Below are positions 7,820-16,284 of a stretch of DNA of 64,000 bases, piece by piece. The translations under genes were made by a program, and so were the position numbers. The notes under the pieces are model-generated. The model was not told the DNA's origin, made no database searches, and saw only the letters and a program-made list of their open reading frames with translations. Source of the DNA: JAGOBP01 sp964550855 (lineage in GTDB: Bacteria; Chloroflexota; Anaerolineae; Fen-1058); contig CAZKBQ010000004.1 in the NCBI GenBank assembly GCA_964550855.1, forward strand, positions 1 to 64,000, read 5' to 3'. How positions within the stretch are numbered: the stretch's first letter is position 1; the number at the start of each line of letters is the position of its first letter.

Positions 7820-9366
7820 CTCGCCGCGCCTTTGTCATCTGGGCGGCGGTGGCGATGCTGTGGGCCAACCTCCCCTACCTGATGGGTTATGCGCGCTCCA
7901 CCCCGTCGGCGCGCTTCGGCGGATTCTTCCTCTACGAGCAGGACGGCTACTCGTATTACGCCAAAATGCGTCAGGGCGCGCAGGGCGCGTGGACGTTTCA
8001 CCTGCCGTACACCAGCGAAGATGAATATCAAGCCGGCGGGCTGGCTCTGATGTTTTACATCGCCGCCGGCAAGCTGCTGCCGCTAGGCCTGGCCCCCGCA
8101 CTGGTCTATCACGGCGCGCGCCTGCTGGGCAGCCTGCTGCTCTTGATCGTCCTGGCCCGGTTCATCCGGCGCTTCGTCGCTGATGCGCGTTGGCAACTGA
8201 TTACGTGGGTGCTGCTGCTATTCAGCAGCGGCTGGGGACTGCTGGTCAGTTATCTGATCGATCCGACATATGTGGCTTACGAACTCATTGCGCCCGACGC
8301 CTTTCTGTTCTCGATCTTATTTGGCCCGCCGCATGTGATCTTTGGCTATGCGTTATTGTTGATCTGGATCGGTTACACGCTGGACTCATTTCAAGCCGAT
8401 CGATCCCGGCTGCCCCGACGGCTGCTGATCGCCAACCTGATCGGCGGCGCGGCGGCCCTGACGCGAGAAGCGTATGGCCCGGCTTATGCGGGCATTTTCG
8501 GAGCGTACCTGATCGCGCTGGCCCTTCAACAGCGCCGTCTGCCGTGGCGGGCGGCCGGCATCGTGAGCGTCTCATCATTGACGGCCGGCGCGTATGGCGT
8601 CTATATGTTGATCGCCTATCGCGTCATTCCCGGCTTCAGCGCGTGGTATCGGCAGAACCCCTTTGTGTCCCCTCAGCCGATCGATTTTCTGCTCGGCTTC
8701 GCGCCGCTGCTGCTGCTGGCGATCTTCGGTCTGGCGCGCCTCCGTCGCGCTTCTTCATCCTTCGCTCCGCGTTCATTACTCATGACTCATGACTCATTAT
8801 TCATCCTGGCGTGGCTCATCGTCGGGCCGATCATGGCCTATCTGCCCATCGAGATCAGCCGCCGTCTCATCATTGGCTGGCAGATTCCGCTCAGCGTCTT
8901 CGCCGCGTATGGGCTGCTCGAATTGTGGCGGCGGCGGCGCGGGTTGGGGCTGGCGGCCGCGGCGCTGGTTTTGCCCTCGACGCTGTTGATCATTCTGGGC
9001 GGGACGGCGCGCGTGCTGACGCCGCAGCCGCCGCTGTACATCACAGCCGATCAGCAGGCAGCGCTGGATTGGCTGGGCGCGCACACCACCGATCGGGACG
9101 TGGTGCTGAGCGATTGGCGCTTTGGCAACCTGATGCCGATCTATGCGGACGCGCGCGTGTTTGTCGGCCATCCCATCGAGACGATCGATTTCGACGCGAA
9201 GACGCGGATCGTCGCGGCGTTCTTTGCGGGCGACACGGCCGCGCGCCGGGCCGTGATTGATGAATGGCGGATCACCTGGATCGTCGCGGAAGCCGATCGG
9301 GTGGTGAGGGATCAAACGCCGGCGGCCGATTTCGGATCGATCCGCATCTATCGCGCTGCGCCGTGA
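7816..9366 (+). CDS. Multi-spanning membrane protein, possibly a GT-C-type glycosyltransferase
   Basis: 516 residues with about 10-12 hydrophobic segments and a soluble C-terminal tail. The early loop has YEQDGYSYYAKMRQG, which recalls the acidic first loop of GT-C glycosyltransferases, but no family is certain. The tail (ADQQAALDWLGAHTTDRDVV and after) is typical of membrane proteins that bind or transfer surface sugars. The start overlaps the cyclase stop (ATGA). Around residues 319-331 a heptanucleotide repeat (ACTCATG units, 8775-8805) sits in frame and encodes SLLMTHDSLF, probably a lineage-specific insertion. Confidence 0.6.
   Translation: MTRRAFVIWAAVAMLWANLPYLMGYARSTPSARFGGFFLYEQDGYSYYAKMRQGAQGAWTFHLPYTSEDEYQAGGLALMFYIAAGKLLPLGLAPALVYHGARLLGSLLLLIVLARFIRRFVADARWQLITWVLLLFSSGWGLLVSYLIDPTYVAYELIAPDAFLFSILFGPPHVIFGYALLLIWIGYTLDSFQADRSRLPRRLLIANLIGGAAALTREAYGPAYAGIFGAYLIALALQQRRLPWRAAGIVSVSSLTAGAYGVYMLIAYRVIPGFSAWYRQNPFVSPQPIDFLLGFAPLLLLAIFGLARLRRASSSFAPRSLLMTHDSLFILAWLIVGPIMAYLPIEISRRLIIGWQIPLSVFAAYGLLELWRRRRGLGLAAAALVLPSTLLIILGGTARVLTPQPPLYITADQQAALDWLGAHTTDRDVVLSDWRFGNLMPIYADARVFVGHPIETIDFDAKTRIVAAFFAGDTAARRAVIDEWRITWIVAEADRVVRDQTPAADFGSIRIYRAAP
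8775..8805. repeat. Heptanucleotide tandem repeat inside a coding sequence
   Basis: Four degenerate 7-nt units (ACTCATG, ACTCATG, ACTCATT, ATTCATC) lie in frame within the membrane-protein gene at 7816-9366. Units of the same type occur between genes at 28354-28408, 41096-41191, 46219-46250, 47121-47157 and 59399-59426. Confidence 0.75.
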
Positions 9367-9415
9367 TGTATAATGAATTTCCATCGTCGATTAATCTTTA
9401 GGCACAGGAGCGACC

Positions 9416-10927
9416 ATGAACATTCAAGTGCAGCAGGGAGCCATTCAGTCCACGGCAGCCGATGCCGTCATCGTGAATCTGTTTGAGGGCGTGGAACTGG
9501 CCGCGGGCGCGACCGGTGCGGTGGATAAGGCGTTGAACGGCGCGATCACCGAAGTGATTCGCAGCGGCGACTTTCGCGGCAAGCTTAATGAGCTGGCCGT
9601 GTTGTACACGCGCGGCGCGCTGCCGGCCCCGCGCGTGATCGTGGTGGGGCTGGGCCAGGTGGCTGATTTTACGACCGACCGCGTGCGGCAGGCGGCGGCC
9701 ATGGCGGCCAAAAAGGCACGCGATCTGGGCTGCAAGTCCGTGGCCTGCACGGCGCACGGCGCAGGCACCGGGCAGATTGAGCCGGCGCTGGCCGCGCAGG
9801 CTGTGGTGGAGGGCACGCTGCTGGGCCTGTACACGTGGACGCAGCATCGCGCCGTGTCCGACGACCGCGCCATCGAGGCGTTGACCATCGTCGAGTTTGA
9901 TGCCGACAAGCTTGCCGCCATCGAGGCGGGCGCGCGGGCAGGCGAGGCGATCGCGGCGGGCGTGAATCGCGCACGCGATCTGGTGAATCAGCCGCCCAAT
10001 TATCTGACGCCCACGCTGTTGGCTGAGGCGGCCCGACAGATGGCGGTCGAGACCGGCGTGCGCTGCGAGATTCACGACATCGAGTGGATTCGTTCGCAAA
10101 AGATGGGCGCGCTGCTGGGCGTCACGCAGGGTTCGGCCAATCCGCCGCAGTTTATCGAGCTGGAGTACAAAGGCGCAGACGCCGCGCCCATCATTCTGGT
10201 GGGCAAGGGTATCACCTTCGATAGCGGCGGGATCAGCATCAAGCCGGCCGAGGGTATGGAGGCGATGAAGAACGATATGGGCGGCGGCGCGGCCGTCATT
10301 GGCGCAGTGGAGGCGATCGCGCGGCTGAAGCTGCCCGTCCATGTGATGGGCCTGGTCCCGACGTGTGAGAATCTGCCCAGCGGCACGGCCTATCGGCCGG
10401 CCGATGTGCTGACGGCACGCAACGGCAAGACCATCGAGATCATTAGCACCGACGCGGAAGGCCGGTTGATCCTGGCGGATGCGTTGTGCTACGCGGCCGA
10501 CTTCAAGCCGCAGGCCGTGATCGATCTGGCGACGCTGACCGGCGCGTGCGTGGTGGCGCTGGGCGAGAACGTGGCCGCCGGCTACTTCTGCAACGACGAC
10601 GATCTGTCGCGCAAGATCAAGATCGCCAGCAATGCCACCGCCGAACGGCTGTGGCGGCTGCCGCTGTACGACGAATATCGCGACAAGATTCGCACCGACA
10701 ACGCCGACATCAAGAACACCGGCGGGCGCACCGGCGGCGTGGGCAGCAGCGCCGTGTTTCTGGAGGAATTCACCTCGTACCCGTGGGCGCACTGGGACAT
10801 CGCGGGCATGGTGTCGGACAAGCTGGGTTACTCGGCGGTGTACCCGCGGACGCACGCGCCGTACATCATCCGCGGCGGCACGGGCTTTGGCGTGCGGGCG
10901 CTGGTGGAACTGGTGAGGAGCTGGTAG
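9416..10927 (+). CDS. pepA: Leucyl aminopeptidase (M17 family)
   Basis: A two-metal cytosolic aminopeptidase. The catalytic C-domain shows all expected ligands: LVGKGITFDSGG (Lys, Asp), MKNDMGGGAAV (Lys, Asp) and ISTDAEGRLILADAL (Asp, Glu, Arg; Ser replaces the usual Asn at the first position). The N-terminal macro-like domain spans about 1-165. Length 503 is standard. ATG at 9416 follows AGGAGCGACC. A -10 TATAAT lies at 9369-9374, at the end of the upstream gene, with no convincing -35. Confidence 0.96.
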   Translation: MNIQVQQGAIQSTAADAVIVNLFEGVELAAGATGAVDKALNGAITEVIRSGDFRGKLNELAVLYTRGALPAPRVIVVGLGQVADFTTDRVRQAAAMAAKKARDLGCKSVACTAHGAGTGQIEPALAAQAVVEGTLLGLYTWTQHRAVSDDRAIEALTIVEFDADKLAAIEAGARAGEAIAAGVNRARDLVNQPPNYLTPTLLAEAARQMAVETGVRCEIHDIEWIRSQKMGALLGVTQGSANPPQFIELEYKGADAAPIILVGKGITFDSGGISIKPAEGMEAMKNDMGGGAAVIGAVEAIARLKLPVHVMGLVPTCENLPSGTAYRPADVLTARNGKTIEIISTDAEGRLILADALCYAADFKPQAVIDLATLTGACVVALGENVAAGYFCNDDDLSRKIKIASNATAERLWRLPLYDEYRDKIRTDNADIKNTGGRTGGVGSSAVFLEEFTSYPWAHWDIAGMVSDKLGYSAVYPRTHAPYIIRGGTGFGVRALVELVRSW

Positions 10928-10951
10928 GTCAACCGGTTACCCGGCCATCAG

Positions 10952-10993
10952 GCGCAGTGACGAGTGACAAGCGTTCGTCACTCGTCACTGCGC
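10952..10993. terminator. 17-bp perfect inverted repeat between convergent pepA and kinase gene
   Basis: The two 17-nt arms, starting GCGCAGTGACG at 10952 and ending TCACTGCGC at 10993, are exact reverse complements around an 8-nt loop. There is no U-tract, but the position between convergent genes suggests a bidirectional terminator. The arms contain GAGTGAC heptamer units of the repeat family described elsewhere. Confidence 0.7.
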
Positions 10994-10998
10994 ACGCA

Positions 10999-11637
10999 TC
11001 ACTTGAACACCACTTCCTCGCGTCCCTTCAGACGATCCTCGATGCGCCGCACCACGACGTTCAGATCGTCGGTGCGGTGCACAAAGTCCAGGCTGTCACT
11101 GCGGATCGTCAACACGGGACACGTGTTAAAATCGGCCAGCCATTCGTCGTAGTAGCGATCGAGCAAGGCCAGATAATCGGCGGTGATGGTGGACTCCATG
11201 GCCCGGGCGCGGCGCGTGATGCGGTCCATCAGCACTTCCACCGGCGCGCGCAGGTAGATCAACAGCGCGGGCGCGGGCAGCGCCTCCACGACCAGCTCGT
11301 ACAGGCGGCGATAAGCCAGATAGTCGCGCTCGTTGAGATTGCCCAGCTCGTGCAGCGCGCGCGCAAAGATGTAGGCATCTTCGTAAATCGAGCGGTCAAT
11401 GATGGCGCTGCGCGGCCCCGCCGCCAGCGCCTTGTGCTGCGCGGCGCGGTGGCCCAGAAAGAAGATCTGCAAGTGAAACGACCACGCCCGCATGTCGGCG
11501 TAGAAATCGGGCAGATACGGATTGTCGGCCACCGACTCAAAGCCCGACGTCCAGTTCAAATGCGCGGCCAGCCGTTCGGTCAGGCTGGTCTTGCCCGCGC
11601 CGATGTTGCCGGCCACTAACACCAGATGTTTGGCCAT
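10999..11637 (-). CDS. Deoxynucleoside kinase (deoxyadenosine/deoxycytidine kinase family)
   Basis: A salvage enzyme that phosphorylates deoxynucleosides. The P-loop AGNIGAGKTSLTERLA is at the N-terminus. The IDRSIYEDAYIFA segment matches the family DRS motif, and RRARAMESTI corresponds to the LID. About 212 residues. ATG at 11637 has AGGATGG upstream, whereas longer in-frame starts (11646, 11667) lack a site. It lies near the B12-dependent ribonucleotide reductase, fitting a dNTP-supply theme. dA, dC or dG preference cannot be read from the sequence. Confidence 0.9.
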   Translation of the reverse strand: MAKHLVLVAGNIGAGKTSLTERLAAHLNWTSGFESVADNPYLPDFYADMRAWSFHLQIFFLGHRAAQHKALAAGPRSAIIDRSIYEDAYIFARALHELGNLNERDYLAYRRLYELVVEALPAPALLIYLRAPVEVLMDRITRRARAMESTITADYLALLDRYYDEWLADFNTCPVLTIRSDSLDFVHRTDDLNVVVRRIEDRLKGREEVVFK

Positions 11638-11704
11638 CTTAACCATCCTGCGTCGGGGCGGGGTCACCTCGCTCGGCCGACAATTGTGTGGAGTGTGATT
11701 TTAC

Positions 11705-12373
11705 ATGAACCCATCGAATAATCAAACCCGCGCCGTCCTGTGGGATTTGGACGGTACGCTGATCGACTCGATGCCCTATCACTGGGAAGCATGGAACGAT
11801 GTGCTTCAACCGTTGGGCTATCACTTCAGCGTGGAGAGCTTTCTGCCCACGATTGGCCTGCGTAACGAGGAGATCGTGCGCGACTTCCTCAAACTCGATC
11901 GGTCGCCCGCCGAGCTGGTCCAGATCGTGCTGGCGAAGGAAGAGCGCTATCGCGCCATTTTGCGCGAGCGCGGCCTGACGCTGCTGTCCGGCGTGGATGC
12001 GTGGTTGACGCGGCTCACGGCGGCGGGCTGGCGACACGCCATCGTCACCTCCGCGCCGCGCCTCAACGTCGAAGCGACCGTGCACGCCGGCGGCCTTGAT
12101 CGGCGCGTCGATCTGATCGTGGCTGCCGAGGACGTGATTAACGGCAAGCCCCACCCCGATCCGTTCCTGCTCGCGGCCGATCGGCTGGGCGTCGATCCCG
12201 CGCGCTGCATCGTCGTCGAAGATGCGCCCGCCGGGTTGGAAGGGGCCCGTCGGGCCGGCATGAAAACGATCGGGGTGTTGAACACCCACGCGCATCTGGA
12301 AGCAGACGAAGTCGTGAAATCGCTGGTCGATCTGCCCGCAGATGCGTTCGAACGAGTGATCGGCAACGCGTAA
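11705..12373 (+). CDS. HAD-superfamily phosphatase / beta-phosphoglucomutase-like
   Basis: 222 residues, HAD subfamily IA with an alpha-helical cap. All four motifs are present: WDLDGTLIDSM (nucleophile and acid/base aspartates), IVTSAP, the lysine in NGKPHPDPF, and VVEDAPAGLEGARRAG. This set fits beta-phosphoglucomutases or sugar-phosphate phosphatases; the substrate is unknown. It is divergent from the deoxynucleoside kinase, 68 bp away, and convergent with nrdJ. Confidence 0.85.
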   Translation: MNPSNNQTRAVLWDLDGTLIDSMPYHWEAWNDVLQPLGYHFSVESFLPTIGLRNEEIVRDFLKLDRSPAELVQIVLAKEERYRAILRERGLTLLSGVDAWLTRLTAAGWRHAIVTSAPRLNVEATVHAGGLDRRVDLIVAAEDVINGKPHPDPFLLAADRLGVDPARCIVVEDAPAGLEGARRAGMKTIGVLNTHAHLEADEVVKSLVDLPADAFERVIGNA

Positions 12374-12423
12374 TCGTCCCCACTTTGGCGGCCGGCCCGT
12401 CCGGCGTCTGAGCGGGAAACAAA

Positions 12424-12466
12424 ATACTGCGTAATGCGTGAGGCTCAGCGACGCATTACGCAGTAT
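12424..12466. terminator. Bidirectional intrinsic terminator between HAD gene and nrdJ
   Basis: A perfect 16-bp stem, ATACTGCGTAATGCGT (12424-12439) with ACGCATTACGCAGTAT (12451-12466), has an 11-nt loop. It is flanked by an A-run on the left and GTTTTA on the right, so it can end transcripts from both sides. The arms contain the GCGTAAT heptamer seen in the repeats at 28354-28408. Confidence 0.85.
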
Positions 12467-12515
12467 GTTTTATGCTGCCAGTGGAACCGGCAGGTCTAAC
12501 CACGACGCGCGGTTG

Positions 12516-15008
12516 TCAGCACTCGCTATGCCCGCACGAGTAACACTTGCGGCAGCCCTCTTCGTTCACGTAGGTGGCCTCGCCGCACTCCGGGCACAGA
12601 TCGCCGATCTTCAGCGGATCGTGATCCGCCTGGGACGCGGCCTCGGCGTGCAGCACCCGTGGCGCATCGCTCTGGCCGTTGCCTTCCACGCCCGGCTTGA
12701 ATGTGCTGAGAAACTCCGCCAGAGCCTGCGCCACACCGTCTGGCAGCGAACGCACGCGGTTCGGGCCGAAGCCCAGCGAGCGACCGCCACCGATGCCGGC
12801 CAGCTGCTCGGTGACGATCTTCAGGCGCTCGGTCTGATCCATGGCCGAGGGCAGACGCAGCACCAGCGAGATCAGCCGGCCCATCGCTTCGGCGACCGCT
12901 GCTGTGTCGGAGCCGGCCTTGCCCACGTTCAGGAAGACCTCAAAGGGCTGATCGCCGCCGTTGATGTTGATGGTGATGAAGGCGGTGCCCAGCGGCGTGC
13001 CGATGCGAAATGTTTCGCCGCGCAGACGGCGCGGGCGGGGTTTCTTGGTGATGGGGGCAGGGGCCGCCATCGGTTTGGCCTCGGCCCTCTCCTCCTTCTT
13101 CTGTGCGGTGGCCTTGGTCTCCAGCACCACCTTTTCGCGTGAGCCGGTGACATACACGGTCAGGCCCTTGCAGCCCAGTTCCCACGCCAGGAAGTAGGCT
13201 TTGGCGACATCCTCTTCTTTGGCGTTTTCTGGAAAGTTGCAGGTCTTGGAAATGCTATTATCGACGAAGGCCTGAATGGCGGCCTGCATGCGCACGTGCT
13301 CTTCCGGCGTGATGTCGGCCGATACGACAAAGGTATGGCGGACCGCTTCGGGTACTTCCTTGATGTTCTGACACGTGCCGAAATTCATCACCTCGTCATA
13401 GATACGCTGACGGGCGGCTTCATCCACACCCGATCGGATCAGCGCCTGCTCGAAGAGCGGGCTGGCATAAGTGAGCGTGGTGCGGCCGTCCTTGCCGCCT
13501 GCGTCGGCGTCGATGACGTGGCGCAGGTAGGCCAGCGCAAAGACCGGCTCGCAGCCGTAAGCTTCGCAGCCGGCCACCGTGGCGATGGTGCCCGTGGGGG
13601 CAACGGTGGTCTGCGCGGCGTTGCGGATGCCGTGCTGCTTGATGCCCTTGACGATCTCCTCCCACTTGACGGCCGGCCGGCCCCAGTCGCGCGTGTAGGG
13701 CGTCAGCGGCTGCGGCGGCGTCCACTTCAGGTTCCCGGGATCGTAGAGGCTGCCCTCAATCGCCGGGAAGGGGCCGCGATCCTTCGCCAGCTGGATCGAC
13801 GTTTTCATGCAGTGATAGCGCACGAACTCCATCACCTGCGCGGCGAACTCCTGCCCTTCGTCGCTGCCATAGCGGATGCCCAGGTGATACATCAGATCGC
13901 CCAGCCCCATGATGCCCAGCCCAATGCGGCGGGCGCGGTGCGCGGCTTCGGCCAGCTGCGGCACGGCGGGCACATACTGATTCGCCGTGACGACGTTGTC
14001 GAGAAAGTGCGTGGACAACACAATCGACTCTTGCAGCTTCTTCCAGTCCACCTGGGCCGCGCCCGCGACGTATTTGACGTGCTGCGCCAGATTGATCGAG
14101 CCGAGGCAGCAATTTTCGTACGGGCCCAGCCATTGCTCACCGCACGGGTTCGTTGCTTCCAGTGCGTACAAATGCGGCACGGGATTCTGCCGGTTGGCCG
14201 CGTCCAGGAACAGCACGCCCGGCTCGCCGTTGCGATAGGCGTTCCGCACGATCGCGTCAAACACCTCGCGCGCGCGCACCGTCTTGACCACCTGGCCGTT
14301 GTGCGGCGCAATGAGCTTGAAGTCTGTGTCGTCGCGCACCGCCACCATGAATTCGTCGGTGATGCCCACCGAGATGTTGAAGTTGGTGATCTGATCCTCG
14401 CTGACCTTGCAGTTGATGAAGTCCATCACATCGGGATGGTGCACCGGCAGCACGGCCATATTGGCGCCCCTTCTCGTGCCCCCCTGCGCGATCTCGCCAA
14501 ACGCCTTGTCGTACACCCGCAGAAAGCCCACCGGCCCGGTGGCCTGGCCTGCGCTCGAGGCTACGTAGGCGCCCTTAGGCCGCAGCCGCCCGAAGCTGAA
14601 GCCGTTGCCGCCGCCGGTCTGCTGAATCAGCGCCGCGTCGCGCAGCGTCTGGAAAATGCCGGCGCTGTCGCGGCCCATGTCGTCAGTGATGGGCAGCACA
14701 AAGCAGGCAGCCAGCTGGCCCAGCGGTGTGCCCGCCCCGGTAAACGTCGGCGAGTTGGGAAAGAAGCGCAGCTCCGTCAGCAATTGATAGAAGGCGCGCT
14801 CGGTCGCTTCGACGTCAACACCGGCGGCTCGATCGGGTTCCGCCACCGCCTTCGCCACGCGATGAAACATGCCCTCCGGCGATTCCACCGGCTGGCCGTC
14901 CGGGCCGCGCCGCACGTAACGTTTCATCAACACCACGCGGGCATTGTCGGTTAGCTTGATCGCCCGCTCTTCCGCACTCACGGGAGTGGACTGCGTCGTT
15001 TCCAACAT
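12516..15008 (-). CDS. nrdJ: Adenosylcobalamin-dependent (class II) ribonucleoside-diphosphate reductase
   Basis: 830 residues. Reduces ribonucleotides to deoxyribonucleotides using a B12-generated thiyl radical, so it works with or without oxygen. Visible features are NSPTFTGAG, QLAACFVLPI (redox Cys), QQTGGGNGFSFGRLRPKG, GGTRRGANMAVL, the catalytic NPCGE with NCCLGSINL, and PTGTIATVAGCEAYGCEP. A linker leads to a C-terminal zinc ribbon (LCPECGEA, CRKCYSCGHSEC). ATG at 15008 follows AGGAGG. It is downstream of nrdR, 97 bp away, in one operon under the NrdR boxes at 15630-15670. No other RNR class is seen in the window. Confidence 0.97.
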   Translation of the reverse strand: MLETTQSTPVSAEERAIKLTDNARVVLMKRYVRRGPDGQPVESPEGMFHRVAKAVAEPDRAAGVDVEATERAFYQLLTELRFFPNSPTFTGAGTPLGQLAACFVLPITDDMGRDSAGIFQTLRDAALIQQTGGGNGFSFGRLRPKGAYVASSAGQATGPVGFLRVYDKAFGEIAQGGTRRGANMAVLPVHHPDVMDFINCKVSEDQITNFNISVGITDEFMVAVRDDTDFKLIAPHNGQVVKTVRAREVFDAIVRNAYRNGEPGVLFLDAANRQNPVPHLYALEATNPCGEQWLGPYENCCLGSINLAQHVKYVAGAAQVDWKKLQESIVLSTHFLDNVVTANQYVPAVPQLAEAAHRARRIGLGIMGLGDLMYHLGIRYGSDEGQEFAAQVMEFVRYHCMKTSIQLAKDRGPFPAIEGSLYDPGNLKWTPPQPLTPYTRDWGRPAVKWEEIVKGIKQHGIRNAAQTTVAPTGTIATVAGCEAYGCEPVFALAYLRHVIDADAGGKDGRTTLTYASPLFEQALIRSGVDEAARQRIYDEVMNFGTCQNIKEVPEAVRHTFVVSADITPEEHVRMQAAIQAFVDNSISKTCNFPENAKEEDVAKAYFLAWELGCKGLTVYVTGSREKVVLETKATAQKKEERAEAKPMAAPAPITKKPRPRRLRGETFRIGTPLGTAFITININGGDQPFEVFLNVGKAGSDTAAVAEAMGRLISLVLRLPSAMDQTERLKIVTEQLAGIGGGRSLGFGPNRVRSLPDGVAQALAEFLSTFKPGVEGNGQSDAPRVLHAEAASQADHDPLKIGDLCPECGEATYVNEEGCRKCYSCGHSEC

Positions 15009-15054
15009 ACCGGTCCTCCTGAAAAGGGATAGCCAGCTCCATCAACACAAAACA

Positions 15055-15103
15055 CGGCGCCGCTGCATCACCCGGCCCGCAGCCGCGTGATACAGAAGCG
15101 CCG
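15055..15103 (-). other. Imperfect hairpin between nrdR and nrdJ
   Basis: CGGCGC (15055-15060) pairs with GCGCCG (15098-15103), and inner CTGCATCAC/GTGATACAG arms extend the stem. There is no U-tract on either strand. It may tune nrdJ relative to nrdR by RNA processing or partial termination; function is inferred only. It is too short for a cobalamin riboswitch. Confidence 0.4.
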
Positions 15104-15105
15104 AA

Positions 15106-15558
15106 TTAGCGACCGAGAATTTTATCGATCTCCTGCCGGATGCTCTCGACGTCGGCCAGACCCAGATAGACCGTGGCGAAGCGAATGTACGCCACCTGAT
15201 CGATATTCTTCAGCCCGGCAATCACCAGATCGCCGATCATCTTGCTGGGCACCTCAGCCTTGCCCGTCTGCTGAATCTTCGCCTCAATCTGGTTGACCAG
15301 CCCTTCCATCACACTGCTGGCGATGGGCCGCTTGGCGCACGCCATGCGGATGCCGCTCAGCAGCTTGTCGCGGTCAAACGGCTCCCGCCGACCGTCACCC
15401 TTCACCACCATGGGCGTGTCCAGGATGGCGCGCTCCAGCGTGGAGAAACGCTTGCCGCAGGCCAGACACTCGCGACGACGGCGGATGCCGGGGCCGGTGG
15501 TTTCGTGCGCCGTGTCGATGACGCGGGTGTTATCAGATTCGCAATAGGGACATTTCAT
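15106..15558 (-). CDS. nrdR: Transcriptional repressor NrdR
   Basis: 150 residues, the standard size. The N-terminal zinc ribbon (MKCPYC and CLACGKRF) binds DNA. An ATP-cone (about 46-136) starts with PMVVKGDGRREPFDRDKL and senses ATP/dATP. NrdR represses ribonucleotide reductase genes when dATP is high. It is first in the nrdR-nrdJ operon, directly behind a tandem NrdR-box pair, so it should control itself as well as nrdJ. Confidence 0.97.
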   Translation of the reverse strand: MKCPYCESDNTRVIDTAHETTGPGIRRRRECLACGKRFSTLERAILDTPMVVKGDGRREPFDRDKLLSGIRMACAKRPIASSVMEGLVNQIEAKIQQTGKAEVPSKMIGDLVIAGLKNIDQVAYIRFATVYLGLADVESIRQEIDKILGR

Positions 15559-15629
15559 GCTGTGTCAACACACGGCTGATGAATGATGGCCGAGATACGG
15601 GTCGAAGCGCCGGAAATAAGGGAAAAAGG

Positions 15630-15670
15630 CTATATATGGGACTTAGAGATGGCAAGACCCCAAGATATGG
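15630..15670 (-). promoter_or_regulatory. Tandem NrdR boxes
   Basis: Written on the + strand, CTATATATGG (15630-15639) and CAAGATATGG (15661-15670) match the NrdR-box core CwATATATwG at 9 and 8 of 10 positions. They start exactly 31 bp apart; known NrdR boxes come as pairs about 31-32 bp apart (three helical turns). The second box lies inside a 7-bp inverted repeat (GACCCCA/TGGGGTC, 15656-15674). Both lie just downstream of the -10 element, where a repressor would block initiation. Confidence 0.85.
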
Positions 15671-15687
15671 GGTCGTAGAGCGCCAAA

Positions 15688-15716
15688 ATCTTAGCACACG
15701 CCGGCGGGCAAGTCAA
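15688..15716 (-). promoter_or_regulatory. Sigma-70-type promoter of nrdR-nrdJ
   Basis: On the minus strand the -35 TTGACT (15711-15716) and -10 TAAGAT (15688-15693) are 17 bp apart. Transcription should start near 15681, giving a leader of about 120 nt that contains the NrdR boxes. Confidence 0.8.
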
Positions 15717-15720
15717 TAGC

Positions 15721-16012
15721 CATACCTTAAAAAACGGCACAAAATCAGGCAAACGACCGATCTTTAACCTTGCCAAGACAATGCCACAACTGGCCTGACA
15801 CCGTGCGTTCTATTTCACGAAAGACCCATCACTGCCCGGCGGCCCGCACCGGATCAGGCGCCGGTCGATACGGAGTATTGCGTAATTGATTCGACAACGG
15901 GGCAAGCTGGAGACGAGGCGCCCGCGATCGTCGCCGCAATCGCGGGCACCTTCATCCAGGAGAAGACAATCATTCTCGCCGGCTGTTACTTCACCGGCGA
16001 TGGCGCTGCGCG
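15721..16012. other. Non-coding stretch between nrd operon promoter and dodecin
   Basis: No convincing gene. Two hairpins are visible: GCCCGCGAT/ATCGCGGGC (15920-15947) and TCGCCGG/CCGGCGA (15976-16000). The second is just past the dodecin stop, so it may end the dodecin or dcw transcript, but neither has a U-tract. Confidence 0.5.
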
Positions 16013-16231
16013 TCAGTCTTCCTCGACGTGATACTTGAAGGAGACTTTGACTTTGGCGCGATACGTCGCCACTTTGCCGTCGTCGATGGTCAGGTCCAGC
16101 TCACTGACCTCGGCCACGCGCAGATCTCGCAGCGACTTGGCAGCCGTTTCCACGGCCACCGCTGCCGCCTTTTCCCACGACTCAGTGCTGGTCCCCACCA
16201 GCTCGATGACCTTATACACACTTTCAGCCAT
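16013..16231 (-). CDS. Dodecin flavin-binding protein
   Basis: 72 residues. Dodecins form hollow 12-mers that store riboflavin/FMN. The sequence has the typical N-terminal strand VYKVIELVGTST, the flavin-stacking Trp in TESWEKAA and the C-terminal KVKVSFKYHVE strand. ATG at 16231 was chosen because the longer in-frame GTG at 16246 sits in the AAGGAGG ribosome site. It lies 53 bp downstream of ftsZ in the same direction. Confidence 0.93.
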   Translation of the reverse strand: MAESVYKVIELVGTSTESWEKAAAVAVETAAKSLRDLRVAEVSELDLTIDDGKVATYRAKVKVSFKYHVEED

Positions 16232-16284
16232 GGTGACCTCCTTCACTCAATACCGTCTCACCGGCCGCGGCCGCTCTCGCCGAG

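Noticed and set aside
7816..9366. Firm assignment as ArnT-type glycosyltransferase
   Set aside because: Only the acidic first loop is suggestive; the DE motif seen in the 48152-49705 protein is absent.
12961..14954. Long open frames opposite nrdJ
   Set aside because: They are antisense shadows of a GC-rich gene; composition is Arg/His/Gly-rich, no domain fits, and nrdJ itself is certain.
15009..15105. Cobalamin riboswitch in front of nrdJ
   Set aside because: The gap is under 100 nt and lacks the B12 box; control is better explained by the NrdR boxes upstream of nrdR.
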